Positions 1-11,692 of a DNA stretch of 64,000 nt are shown one piece after another. Numbering within the stretch: position 1 is the stretch's first letter; each line of letters starts with the position of its first letter. Under the pieces are notes generated by a model, which was given only the letters and a program-made list of their open reading frames with translations, was not told where the DNA came from and ran no database searches. The stretch comes from Trichostrongylus colubriformis (taxonomy: Eukaryota > Nematoda > Chromadorea > Rhabditida > Trichostrongylidae). A program made the position numbers and the translations under genes. The stretch spans positions 37,682,001 to 37,746,000 of the forward strand of contig OZ022256.1 of NCBI GenBank assembly GCA_963978905.1. The letters run 5' to 3'.

Positions 1-46
1 CACCTTGGAAATGAGATTCCAATAAACATTCCGAAAATTGATCGGT

Positions 47-517
47 TTAAAGGAATCGTCCACGGAAAAATGAGTTTTCTGTTACCCATATGTTAATGTT
101 GTATGTGCCTAACGTGGACCGCATGCAAAGTTTCACGCGAAAAAATGCGCATCCGGGCGAGATACAGCTCCTCAAAGTCTGAGTCCAACTGGGTGAGGCG
201 TCCAGCTGGGTGTCGGCCATGGAGAGCTGAGGAGCAAATGCGCGATCGGGAACGGCGGTGAAAGACGCAGACAGCGCTTGTTCGCGCCCAATGGCTGTCT
301 GCGTCTCTGACCGTAGCAACTATTTGCTCATCGGTGACTGCTGCAAGATCTTTTGGCGGGAATTCGAACGGACTGCATCTTCTCTATATTTTCAAGTTTT
401 TAATCGGAACAAAAGGAATTTATTCACTCTCTTTGTGTTTTCCTTGAAGTATTTTATTTAATACACTGATTCTAAAGGAAATTAGAGTAACGGAATTTCC
501 GTGGACGACTCCTTTAA
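47..517. mobile_element. TTAA-flanked MITE, piggyBac-like
   Basis: A 471-bp element bounded by TTAA at 47-50 and 514-517. Reading inward, both ends begin AGGARTCGTCCACGGAAA, with one transition between the two arms. A TTAA target duplication with short terminal inverted repeats is characteristic of the piggyBac superfamily. No transposase is visible inside; the two short ORFs in it have no recognisable domain. It is therefore a non-autonomous MITE, and the superfamily assignment rests only on the target site. Confidence 0.6.
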
Positions 518-2492
518 GTAAGGGTTAATAATAAGACATAGGTCAACTGCACGTTGAACACATGCTATGTACATACTTCATCGAATCTTATTCTACTTTT
601 ATTTTGCTTATCAATCACATAGCAATGAACAAAGGAGGGTGCGTATGGACATCTTCCCTCGCAGGCGGTCGTTCTCTTTTCCTAGACCAACACGTCATGC
701 CGATCGTGAATGCGAAATCACATTGCGGTGCGTTTACACCCCTTGTTCCATCTGAGTCACGATCAGTGCAGAGATCACATCAGCCATCTTTCTACGGTGC
801 ACCTGTGACTCAATGTCATTGTGTATGTATTGTGGAACTTCAATTCAAACAGACTTTGTACACCGTTACCGTTTCATTTTACAACTGCCTCATTACATAT
901 TGCAGCTGCTGTATGTCACCACAGTGGAAATACTTCAAATTCCAAAAGTCACCACAGTGAGCGTGTTGAAAATTCAAAATAGTACAAGCTTACATACCTG
1001 CAAACTACTGGAGGTGGCCTCATCAATCCACACGGCGTTGAAGTGGGGCACACTCATCGCTGTTTACAGCTATATGCAGAACATACTTTCAATACTCGTG
1101 GCTAGCTGACCATAAAAGGACATTCAAGAGCAGAGCCATTGTTGCTATCGTACTGTAGAAGTCAGCCGTAAATTCGAGGGAAGTAGCGACGTAGGTATAC
1201 GGAGAACCTGCACTTATCTTGAACTTTCTCCACTAATCATGTACATTTCTCTGCCCTGCTCTTACCTGCGTTCTTTTGAATGTCTTACATGCACTCTTTC
1301 TTTTTTGAACGTACATTCCCACAGATTACAGAAAGCTGAGTAACAGATTCTTCTTTGTCTGTTGCCCCACATCCTGACTTTCACATAAACTTTTTGCGTG
1401 TGGTCAGTGGTACAGAAGTTCCTCGCCTCCCATTTCATTTACACATCTTCACACACAAATATGCCAATCTGTCTGACATGAGTTTGTCTCGTCCTTTATC
1501 CGCATGGGCTCTGACTAATTGAAAAAGGGAAGCACATTTAGGATGTGATGATTAAATGACCCGACAAAATACTCAGCAAGAACTCAACTCACTTCTTGAG
1601 ACTCTTCAGACTCCCAGCACTCTGGTGGCAACCTTTCAAGGGCTACGAAACTATATCCTTCCCGTTCACCAAAAACCATCAAACGCAAAAAGGGGAGTTT
1701 TAATGAATGGGAACTTTCTTGGGCTAGTCTTCGGGAGAATGTAATGTGATTTACTGCTTCAGTACTTTCCCTTCTTTTTTGAAACCTGTCGGCCCTTTTC
1801 AGTTCATCTTGCCTGTTTCCTGTTAAATGCAACCTCACCGAGTTCATTTACGACATTTATCTCTGTTAGTATTACTCTGAAAACCTTTCAATTATTTCAT
1901 GTAGAAGTACACACCATTTTTGAGGAAGCTCTGGTGTAAGGCTGCACATTAGATGATAACTCTTTCGGCCTGCACCGCTTGCTCATGCTTCACAACATGG
2001 CTAATCCATATTCGGACAAATAAGAAGGTGATAGTTTATTCTGCAACCTTTCAACTTGTTACAGCACTCATAGATATCACTTCGACAAACAGGGGGATTA
2101 CACGCTAATCTCCCCACACCACGAGCTTCGACAAACATTGTTATCTACTGCAAAGCTGCACGCCGTGAAGACAAAAACCTCGCCAGAAAAGTGATGGAAC
2201 TGAAACAAAACGAATAATGCGTAGTTATCAAATCATTGGCAAGCAGGTCCTCTCGCACAGAGGACATGAACATTTATGACGACAAGAAGAACTTGTTTCG
2301 ACAATATCAATTTACAAATTGAGCGGATTCGTGAGTTGGTCCGCTGCTCCGCTCTTGAATAGCGGAGATGGAGGAGGTTCCAATATGGAAAACTTCAGGC
2401 TCGACTTAGTATGGCATCAATTACGCCGTATTCAAGCCAAGCAGACTACGAATTTATGACACTTGTGATTGAGAGTTCCGCCATGCTCTCAA
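518..2492. other. intergenic, no gene recognised
   Basis: About 2 kb with only short ORFs in all frames, none with a recognisable motif. A TTTATT at 2035-2040 (AATAAA on the minus strand) could be a distant polyadenylation signal for the mucin gene at 2493, but the spacing is long and this is weak. Confidence 0.5.
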
Positions 2493-5002
2493 CTACTGCA
2501 AGAGCATAGTTGCGATCACTACAAATACTACCATGCTCACGCTATGATCACTTTCAGTTCCTTTCTCTGTTGTGGCCCACGGCAGTGTTGGCTGGGTGGG
2601 CATTTCTGTTGTTAAAATTGATAGAGTGGTGGCACTGGAATCGGGGGCACGACTTGATGTTGAAACGAGCGGAATGGTTCGTGTTGTAGTGGAAACAACG
2701 GTGTCAACGGATGTTGCGATACTGCGTGTCGACGACGAAAATTTGGGAGAATACGACGACGCTGTCGAAAGGGTAATGGAAGAGGCCTGAGTAGAAGAGG
2801 ATCTAGGTGCTGTTGTCACAGATGTTGATGGCAAGGATGAGCTGGTGGTGGAGGCTTGAGTAGGAGTGGCCTCAGATGCGGTCGTCGCGGATGAGGAGGG
2901 CGAAGTCGATGAGCTGCTGATGGAATCTTGAGTAGAAGTGGATCCAGTAGCTATCGTCACTGATGTTGACTGCAATGGAGAAAAGCTGGTGGTGGCGGCC
3001 TCAGTAGAAGTGCTCCTGGATACGACAGTTGCCGGTGTCGAGGACACTTTAAAGGAGGTAGTGGGGGACGCCTGATTCGAAGTGCTCCCGGATGCGGCAG
3101 TCGCTGATGTCGAGGGTTCCGTTGATGGAATGTTGGTGAAAGCTTGAGTAGAAATGCTCCCAGACGCGGTAGTCGCTGATGTCGAGGACGCAGTGGCAGA
3201 GATAGTGGTGGAGGCCTGAGTAAAAGTAGATCCAGGTGCTATCGTCACTGATGTTGATGGCAAGGCTGATGAGCCGGTGGTGGAGGCTTGAGTAGGAGTG
3301 GTCTCGGATGCGGTCGTCGCGGATGTGGAGGGCGAAGTCGATGAGCTGTCGATGGAATATTGTGTAGAAGTGGATCCAGTTGCTATCGTCACTGATGTTG
3401 ACTGCAGTGGGGAAAAGCTGGTGGTGAAGGCCTCAGTAGAAGTGCTCCTGGATACGACAGTTGCTGGTGTCGAGGACATTTTGAAAGAGGTAGTGGTGGA
3501 CGCCTGATTCGAAGTGCTCCCGGATGCAGTAGTCGCTGATGTCGAGGACGCTGTGGAAGAGATAAAGGTGGACGCCTGTGAACTACTCTCGGATGAGGCA
3601 GTCACTGATGTCGAGGGTTCCGTTGATGGACTGCTCGTGAAAGCTTCAGTAGAAGTGGTCCCAGATGCGGCAACGGCTGATGTCGAGGGAGCCGTCCATG
3701 AACTGATGGTGGAAGCCTCAGTAGAAGTGGTTCCAGATGCGGTAGTCGCTGATGTTGACAGCAAGGTCGAAGAGCCACTGGTGGAGGCCCGTTTCGTAGT
3801 GCTCCCGGATGCGGCAGTGGCTGGCGTCGAGTACGCTGTGGAAGAGATAGAGGTAGAGGCTTGAGTAGGAATGGTCTCAGATGCGGTCATCGCGGATGTG
3901 GAGGGCGAAGTCGATGAGCTGCTGATGGAATCTTGAGTAGAAGTGGATCCAGTTGCTATCGTCACTGATGTTGACGGCAAGGGGGAATAGCCGGTGGTGG
4001 AGGCCTCAGTAGAAGTGGTTCCAGATGCGACAGTCGCTGATATCGAGGACGCTGTGAAAGAGATAGTGGTGGACGCCTGATTCGAAAAGCTTTCGGATGC
4101 AGCAGTCGCTGGTGTTGACGACAACGGCGATGAGCCGGTGGTGGAGACCTGAGTGGAAGTAGTTCCAGATGCTCCAGTCGCTGATGTCGAGGGCGCTGTG
4201 AAAGAGGTAGTGGTGGACGCCTGATTCGAAAAGCTTTCGGATGCAGCAGTAGCTGATGTTGACGACAACGGCGATGAGCCGGTGGTGGAGACCTGAGTGG
4301 AAGTAGTTCCAGATGCTCCAGTCGCTGATGTCGAGGGCGCTGTGAAAGAGGTAGTGGTGGACGCCTGATTCGAAAAGCTTTCGGATGCAGCAGTCGCTGA
4401 TTTTGACGACAACAGCGATGATCCGGTGGTGGAGACCTGAGTGGAAGTGATTCCAGATGCAGCAGTCGCTGATTTCGAGGACTCTGTGGATGAGATAATG
4501 GTGGACGCATGAGTAGGATTGCTCTCAGATGCGGTCTCCACTGACGCTGATGGCGAGGTGGACGGGCTGCTTGTGGACGCTTGAGTAGGAGTGGTCCCAG
4601 ATACGGTAGTCGCTGATGTTGATGGCAATGCCGAGGCTATCGTGGCTGAAGTTGAAAACGCTGGCGAAGAACTGGTGGTGGATGGGCGAGAGGATGTTGT
4701 TTCGGAGCCACCAATGCTTGCCGTAGAGGGCAGCGTGGAGGAGCTTATAGCAGTTGTTTGGATAGAAAGCGACTGAGAAACTGCTATGCTTGATGTGGAA
4801 ATTGTCAGCGAGGGACTGGAGGTAGATGTTGCTTTTGTAGTCGACGCTGGGGCTATTGTGGTGGCGGTAAGTGCATGAGTGGAGGGCGTTTGCCCTTCAG
4901 CGGAAGATAGCGTTGAAGGAGCCGTGAGGAGTGGTGGGAAAGTGGTTGTTGTGGAGGTTACAGTCGCTATCGTGGATGCCAAGACGATAGAATACACAGT
5001 CC
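2493..5002 (-). CDS. mucin-like Ser/Thr-rich surface protein (last exon)
   Basis: A long open exon of about 836 codons, dominated by Ser, Thr and Ala in imperfect units of about 24 residues built around motifs such as TASGSTSTQAST and SSTAPSTSAT. This is typical of heavily O-glycosylated mucins. The C terminus is a polar stretch followed by VSMVVFVVIATMLLQ and the stop, which fits a GPI-attachment signal or a short membrane anchor. The open frame extends to an ATG at 5045, but a TTTTCAG acceptor lies immediately before 5002, so the first 14 codons are probably intron. A separate upstream exon should then supply the start and signal peptide; residues after the acceptor (TVYSIVLASTIATV) may be part of it. 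I could not identify that exon. The function is inferred to be a surface or secreted glycoprotein coat. The long plus-strand frames inside it are shadows. Confidence 0.75.
4074..4440 (-). repeat. 144-bp higher-order repeat inside the mucin exon
   Basis: The string cgcctgattcgaaaagct recurs at 4074, 4218 and 4362, a period of exactly 144 bp (48 codons, two mucin units). The successive copies are nearly identical, while the rest of the mucin repeats are well diverged. This shows a local recent expansion that preserves the reading frame. Confidence 0.85.
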
Positions 5003-6142
5003 CTGAAAATGGAATTTTGATAGTGATAAAACTGCACAAAAACAATTTTGACTAGGCGATAAACTTCCCGACGGGTCAGTGGTACTGGTGAGAAGTGGGC
5101 TACGCATAAGGTAATCTGAACAAGGGTAACTCAGCGCTCTCTAAGCCAGTCAGCGTAAGACTTCACTGAATTCACGCTTGGACATGTTGATTCATCCCTC
5201 AGTGCTACCTATTATTCATAAAAATTCGTGACGCGGCTTATTATCCTCGTTTTTTGCCTTCTGTGCCCAGTCTGAATGGCACAGTGTACTGCTACTTGCT
5301 CGAAGGCTTGCTATGGAGTTTTAGAAGTTTCCATTCATTCACTCAGTTTCTACATCGTTAAATGTTCTGTCTAACGGTGTTGTTCTACTGACACGCTTCA
5401 TATCCACGCACCATCCTGCACCTCTTGTAGGGTCAACACATCGCAACATGTTTGCAAGTGTAGTAAGTAAGCTTTCATATCAGTAGCAAGTGCTATCGCA
5501 ATGATAACATAACCTCAGGCTGATAGTCCAGCACGATATCGGTAGTTTAGAACTTCACGCGGCGGCTTAAGACGAACGGTACGGCTAGTGCGGAGCGTTT
5601 TTCGCGTGTGACTCCTTTGAAGCATGAGCATAAGCCCATGGCATCCAGATCGGAACGAGACGCAGCAACTCGCGCTGGAGGCGTTGCGTATGCAGGATTA
5701 CAATGCGCAGTAGTAACCTAACCATATGCACCCCTAATGAGTTTTCCCTGGATCTTGTGACCGCTTTCCTCTATCATTCCTTATCATAACCACATGGACA
5801 GATAGAGACCGTCAAACCGGCACACAATTCGGCAGACAAACCGACAAACAAATCGACATACAATACAGGTGGTTTACATAATGAAAGGATCTTACACAGC
5901 AATGGCAATGATTGAAGCTTTAGCATAGATAATGCAAACCCTGCACGTCGTTATCCCGCTGGTTTTCTACATCACACTGCACGAGCTCCCATTTATGTCC
6001 GAATGGAATGCATACTAGAAATGGATCTCTTCTACTTGTTATCATGTCTACAGGGAGTGCCAAAAAAAGTAATTTTGCTCACGGCCCACATCCGCTTATA
6101 ATACAAAACCCAGGAAAACGAAAGAGATGAAAGTATTGGGGC
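5003..6142. other. intergenic; expected location of mucin exon 1
   Basis: No ORF over 60 codons with a recognisable domain. The minus-strand acceptor at 5003-5005 implies an upstream exon somewhere above it, but no unambiguous ATG plus signal peptide plus GT donor could be chosen by eye. A short run of related CAAACCGACA / CAAATCGACA strings occurs near 5830-5870. Confidence 0.4.
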
Positions 6143-6160
6143 AAAATATTCCCGAAATGT
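6143..6160 (+). repeat. 18-bp direct repeat, left copy
   Basis: The sequence aaaatattcccgaaatgt, identical to 6410-6427. Probable target-site duplication of the foldback element. Confidence 0.75.
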
Positions 6161-6409
6161 ACTATTAGGATGCTGAGTTATGGGCAAAAGCTTCGGTGTC
6201 GGACGGGACTCGAACCCACACTTCATCCTTTCCGGGAACATGTGTTAAGGTGGGAGGGGTGTCGGTGGTGTAATTTAGCACATATCCCCGGAAAGAGAAG
6301 CGCGGGTTCGAGTCCTGTCCGAAACCGAAGCTTTTGCCCGTAACTCAGCATCCTAATAGTGACTTTCGCATCGTGGACTGCGTCGATAATCAGCAGCTAT
6401 CAAACATCA
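6161..6409. mobile_element. foldback element of two inverted tRNA-like arms
   Basis: Arms at about 6161-6249 and 6272-6360 are inverted copies; both outer ends read ACTATTAGGATGCTGAGTTA going inward. Each arm carries, reading outward, a perfect RNA polymerase III B-box (GGTTCGAGTCC) within a tRNA-like 3' half. The right arm resembles a 68-nt tRNA (6258-6326) with 6 of 7 acceptor pairs and a good T stem, but its anticodon stem does not pair. The whole is flanked by the perfect 18-bp direct repeat aaaatattcccgaaatgt at 6143-6160 and 6410-6427, which fits a target-site duplication of LINE-mobilised (SINE) type. The left repeat abuts the left arm; about 49 bp of unrelated tail lies between the right arm and the right repeat. 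Confidence 0.65.
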
Positions 6410-6427
6410 AAAATATTCCCGAAATGT
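6410..6427 (+). repeat. 18-bp direct repeat, right copy
   Basis: Perfect second copy of the 6143-6160 sequence; the flanking bases differ on both sides, so the match is bounded. Confidence 0.75.
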
Positions 6428-8929
6428 TCCTCTAAAAGCAGGAACAAGCTGAGACTCACGACTTCCACTTTCATAAAAATATGGAACCTTGAAGCGGTGC
6501 ACTCGGGCTTCAAAGCACCCACGGTATCAAGGTCCCTTTAAAACAGTGGAGCAGGTTCCATGGTAGGTCTTTTATGGAAAGCTTCCTGAGGATTGGCCCT
6601 TCGGATCATGGAAGTCACAGAGCCCTTGCTGCTTGGACAAGGCTGCTATGATCCGAAGTTTCATTTTTCATGCCTCAAACCTGCCCGCGGAGGGGCTTCA
6701 GTGGTAATGGCACGTTGTGGCTCTTGGAATCGGCGGGCGTTGGGAACCGGAAAAACCGGAATATTCAAGAACACCAAGAACAACACAGGTACCCAGAGTG
6801 AACGGACTCTAGCAAGACTGTGTACGAGGGCGACGAATTTTCGGATTTTGCCCAGTTGAGGTGACACATCTTGTTCACTCGGAACAAACAACCGTTCGTG
6901 CTCGTGCAGAAAGCTGTAACGGAGAACAGTGATAGAGAGAGGTCTGCTCTTTACTTTGGGCATGAAAATATGTGGTCGGAATTAGCCGAAGTTCGACTAA
7001 TGTGGGTGGAAGTGGAGGACAAAAATTACTTTTTTTGGCACCCTCTGCATATCTGAAGTACATTACGAGAGGAAATTCTGTATGAAGTACTATGATTACC
7101 ACTTCGAAGCTGCTCAAAAAATCTCACTCATTTATACCAAGCCACCGTCATTGCCTAGAGGTACTTCAGAAAATCAGAAGAAAGGTTTGACATAAATTTT
7201 CTCACAACGTCAATGAGCAAGCGACCTTGGAATGTTCTGTGCAGGAACACGGAAAGCACCGGGCTTATCCTCTGCAAAAACCTTTGTGAAAGGATTAATC
7301 AAGGCCGTGTAGAGAGCAAGTCATACGGTGCCTAGAACAGTGCGCTCTTACACGTACCATGGTTCACACAAAAAGGATGAGTGGTCCTCTGACTACATCG
7401 TTAGTAGGCACAACTCTAAAACTTTGAAACCCCAAAATGTTTAATGGTTTCGCAAGTGTTGTTGTGTCAAACTCCACACAGCCCGAGCAGTCTCATAGTT
7501 AGTAGCACACTCGAGTCCTTTGGAAAATAAAAGTCGTCTATGTACGGGTTTCTTTGCTGCATGCTGAGTTTCATCTTTTGTAACCTTAAAAGAGGAAAAA
7601 ACAAGCGGGAAAGCAGCAAACATGACTTCTACGTCATCACAGGAGATAGCGCCTCCCATAAATGGAACGTCAGGCAAACAAAACAAATCAAAAGGTAGAC
7701 TTACATGCAGCATATTTCGTCATTCGCATACGGTGCATCACGTCTGGCAATGGGCAAATGCCAGGTGATTCTACCAAAGACGCATTTAATACGCTTCTTA
7801 TCAAATCGCTCCACAAGTCAAACAAGATGCTCCGAACGCGAGCTTTAGTCCGATGACTGTACCACACTTTTTTATCTGCCAAGGCGGGGGGAGGACGATT
7901 AGAACAATTGACCGTTGTCGCTTTAGGATGTGGTCGCGACTGTACGCCTTGCAAGTACTAGTTGTCAGTACGTTATACACAAGAGAATCGCGGGTCAATA
8001 CGCATGATGGGGTCAATGTTATAGGACATTTACTGTTCAGCAATACCGATACGGTAGGCTGCAGAACGCCACCCATAAGCTGTTGTTCCCGCGTAACGTC
8101 GGGCGCGGTTAACGTCGTGAAAGGCAGTGATAGGGAAATTTCGGACGAAAGAAAGCGAAAAGAAGTGGAAAAAGAGTGGAAAAGCAGTGAATATGAAAAC
8201 AGAGATCTTTGAAAAACGAAGAGAAAACGGAAGGAGATAGTCAGAACCTGAGAAATAGGACCCTCCGCTCACCGTCGATTCGCGACGCGGTCGACCATTC
8301 CGTCAAGAGGACGTGGTCTGGGCGAGTTTTCCATTGACATTTCGCTAAGTAATCAGTGCGCAGCGTAGAAACAATACAGGAACACAGAAGTCATCCTATC
8401 GGTTATCGTAAACGAGCGAGACAGAAAGCGAAAGAAAGATGAAAGCAAAAAAGAAAATTATCGCAGCCTCTACAGGTAAATATCAGAAATCAAAAACATG
8501 AAAATCAGCTCTTTCAAAAAGTGCGTGCGACATGCCTGTTTACGGAAGCGCGCCGAGATACTACCAACGCTGTGCTACAGCTCCTTAGCCACTCCCACCG
8601 CAGCCAGTTAGGAATCACGCAGCTAAGAGGTGGTCTCTGTTACCAAAGCGTTCCAGCTGTTAACCTCTACGTAGCCTCTACAGCCCGGGACGTGCTTTTC
8701 AACGGAGATTTCGCACCATGATTAGGCTTTTCAAAACCTTTCTTCAGAGGATTTTTCAATAATCACATTACCGCTATCATCGTCTTTACCGGACCGTTCT
8801 GAAAGGCACCAGTGTGGTGAGTGAAAACTGAGATCTGGGAGCACATGTTTTCTGAAACGAACCTTCTACTCTGGAAGAGGTCACCTGTGGTAAAAATCGC
8901 TTTAAAAAAACACGGTTTAGGGTCATATG
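6428..8929. other. intergenic, no gene recognised
   Basis: Short overlapping ORFs on both strands, none above 120 codons and none with a recognisable domain, splice-site pattern or repeat structure. Confidence 0.45.
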
Positions 8930-9810
8930 GCGACTCCGCAGATCGGTATGCCGCCGGGTGTGTGGCCTTTGGCTCGTCCGGGCTGGCACGCGGCAATTTG
9001 CGCGGCGACGCGGCCGACCTCGGCGTCGTTGGTTGGGGCGCAAACATGTTATAACGGGTAAAGCCTAAAGTGGTCAGAAATTTTTTGGACACAAGCTTCT
9101 CCTTCTTTTTAGTAGTATTTATAGGATGAGCTTTTCTTGTGTAACACTTCTATTTGATTAATACCCTCATATTACCAGCAAATCACTTATTGTTCTTTTT
9201 GGGAGCATCGTTTTGAAAAGTTCGATGACAATGTGGTGAAATACGCTTCTTTCCTATTTTTTGATGACATTACATGCAAGTATATTTGAGTACATACAAA
9301 GTGTTCATCACTTCAGCAACGGAAAAGAAATTAAGCAGATTGCATCATATGGACACAATGATCGACAAAGTTGCTTAGAATTGAGAGAGGTAGGGAAGAA
9401 GTAATCAAGCAACATTACATGCTTGTGAACAGTTTAGCACGGCTCTACTGCAGGTGCACTATTTGACCAATACCAAAAGGAAAAAAGCAAATTTTATCAC
9501 ATTGTCATCAAACTTTTCAATTTTCTGAAGAGAATAATCAAGTGAGATTATAAGAATGTTACGAATGCGAACACCACACTCGGGGGCTCAACTTACAAAC
9601 ACTGATGAGAGGAAGGAAAAGCCCTTTCTCGTCAAAACCCCGTTGGTATCTTGATCTCAATAAGCACGACTGAGAATTCACGCTCCAGTCAAAGACGCCG
9701 CGGAGGGACGCGGTGTCGCGCACTTTGCCGCGCAAATCGTCGCGTGCCAGCCCGGACGAGCCAAACGCCCGTCTCCCGTATGCCGCCATGCCGTCATGCA
9801 CCCAGGCGAG
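8930..9810. repeat. GC-rich inverted pair flanking AT-rich spacer
   Basis: GC-rich segments at about 8941-9040 and 9690-9800 are inverted copies sharing the core TTTGGCTCGTCCGGGCTGG followed by CACGCG, an ATTTGCGCGG block and further similarity. The roughly 640 bp between them is AT-rich and has no ORF of note. The arrangement suggests a non-autonomous DNA element with subterminal inverted repeats, but I could not define terminal sequences or a target duplication. Confidence 0.4.
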
Positions 9811-11692
9811 TCACCGTCAAGGGGCGAGACAACGATCGCGGCCGGCTGTTAGGTTCCTATTTCTCGGTTTTCTCGCAATTTTATGTCGTTCTTTTCGGAC
9901 TCTTATATTGCTGAGCACCTCTTACACCTCTACTTTTGTAATCCCCACTTTGTCAAATTTACCCCTCCCAGTCTCTTCAAGCGCACCCACTCAGAAGAGC
10001 TCCTGACGTACGACCGCTATAATAATTTACCATTCGGGACTTTATGATTTCGTTACGCAATGACTGCAATGTGCAACGCGATGCCCAACCGAGATCGGCT
10101 ACATTCTTTTCAATTGCCAATCTACCGGAATCTACTTATCCCTTCACCGGTAATCCGAGTACCCTTGTGATGGCTGAGACAACTTATCCTAGGAGAATAA
10201 ACCTATTTTAATAAAGTTTGAGGTTTTTTCCTCAGACGAACCGAGGGTTATTACCAGCTCCGAGTTTTCGCTTTGCCACAACACACGGAGATTGGTTTCG
10301 AATACGGAAGCTTTCCGCGCGCGGCTCGAAACGCAGTTTAATTTCATAGGAATGCAAAATGCGGCAATATCTCCCGGAAAAATTCGGACCCATCTTTTGA
10401 GTCGTGAAATGAAGATTCTTTTGCCTGAAGTGCATTTTGGCCCAAGGTACTCGCTTGTTGTAGTACGGCAATTTCACATACGACGCCTTACCATGTCATC
10501 GAATGTGACTTCATCGGAATTTCTGCCTAAATGTATTTTTTATACTTCTTCGCTTCTTCTTCCTTTCAATGTTTCACTTACTTCTTTCTGTTTCCTGTTT
10601 CATTTTTTTACATTATCATGGATGCCATCTCTGTACGTTGTAGGCTACTCGGTCACAGAGGCATGCAGTTCGAGGTGAAGCGCACTAGGATCGTAATCAG
10701 GGTACTCCGGGAGGCGAGGATTCCTCGAGACGGGTCGTATTTGATGGGCAAAAAGGGGCGAGATCGTAATTACAGAGGTCTGCAATGATGCAAGGTAAGG
10801 TTATATGAATACGAGAAGCGGAACATGCCATTAGCTAGCACGTCTATGCGAGGATTCAACTGAACTCATTTTTATTTCAGGCCAAATCAGTCATCCTATC
10901 AAAGGAGACTAATGGAGCTGAGCAATCCAGCACAGTATGTTTGTTGTTGATGTTGTTGAATTGTTATAATTTTGTTGCAGTGGTGCATGAAACTGGTATG
11001 ATGTACATAAAATCTGAAGCCTCATGAATCTCTTCATCACTACTATCACCATCACGCAAAGCACCAGAAAAAGTTCATTACTTTCGTTGTTTCAAGATGC
11101 TCTTATTACAGACATAGGACGTGTGCGTTTGACCTGCTAGTGAGCTTAAGCAAGATCATAGAGTGCTGGGCAGATATTCTCACAATATCTTGTGCAGCAC
11201 CCGAAATCCTGAGCTTTAACTATCATCCCAGAGCTTTGAGCGTAACGGTAAGTGCGCTAGGTCCATCATGTTGAACTCTGCAGTAGATTTTTGATATGGA
11301 GATAAGTGTTGGTAGCTTTAGGGTAAACTCTATGGAGAGCTAAAAGTTGGTAAAGCTGAGGGTTATGCACTCAGCGCACGAGTGCATTCCTGGCCTCTTG
11401 GAGTAAGGCCAGTTTACAAAACTTGAACACTTTCTCGTTTTCTGGCTAATGTCGTAAAATGTAAAGTCCATACATCAAGTTTCCTCCTAGGTACTGCAAC
11501 GACGAAGAGCTTCTCCAATCCATGTCAAAGTTTCCGTAACCATTCCTGGTTATTAAAGTCCACAACATTCATCAAAGCAAAGCCACTGGGCTTGCCAGCC
11601 TAAAAATTAGACATTGCAACGAAACCGCTAGTTGGTTGACCCAGAATGGTATCTCACCCAAACTGACTTAGTTTCCAGCACAAGTGTTCTAT
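9811..11692. other. intergenic with one dispersed-repeat copy
   Basis: No coding gene recognised. A block near 10711-10790 (GAGGATTCCTCGAGACGGGTCGTAT, about 25 bases, then GGGGCGAGATCGTAATT) matches the start of the repeat units at 34020 and 35404. A 128-codon plus ORF at 10292-10678 has no recognisable domain. Confidence 0.4.

Noticed and set aside
562..1109. ORFs of 132 and 98 codons near the window start
   Set aside because: No domain, no splice context, composition like AT-rich noise.
3298..3864. Plus-strand ORFs rich in Val, Asp and Glu (VVADVE-type repeats)
   Set aside because: Exact antisense of the Ser/Thr mucin repeats; acidic composition is the expected complement of Ser/Thr codons.
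3962..4510. 182-codon minus ORF rich in Arg, Pro and Leu
   Set aside because: Alternate frame of the mucin exon; repeats follow the mucin period.
6258..6326. Functional tRNA gene
   Set aside because: Acceptor and T stems form, but the anticodon stem does not, and the sequence is part of an inverted duplicated element.
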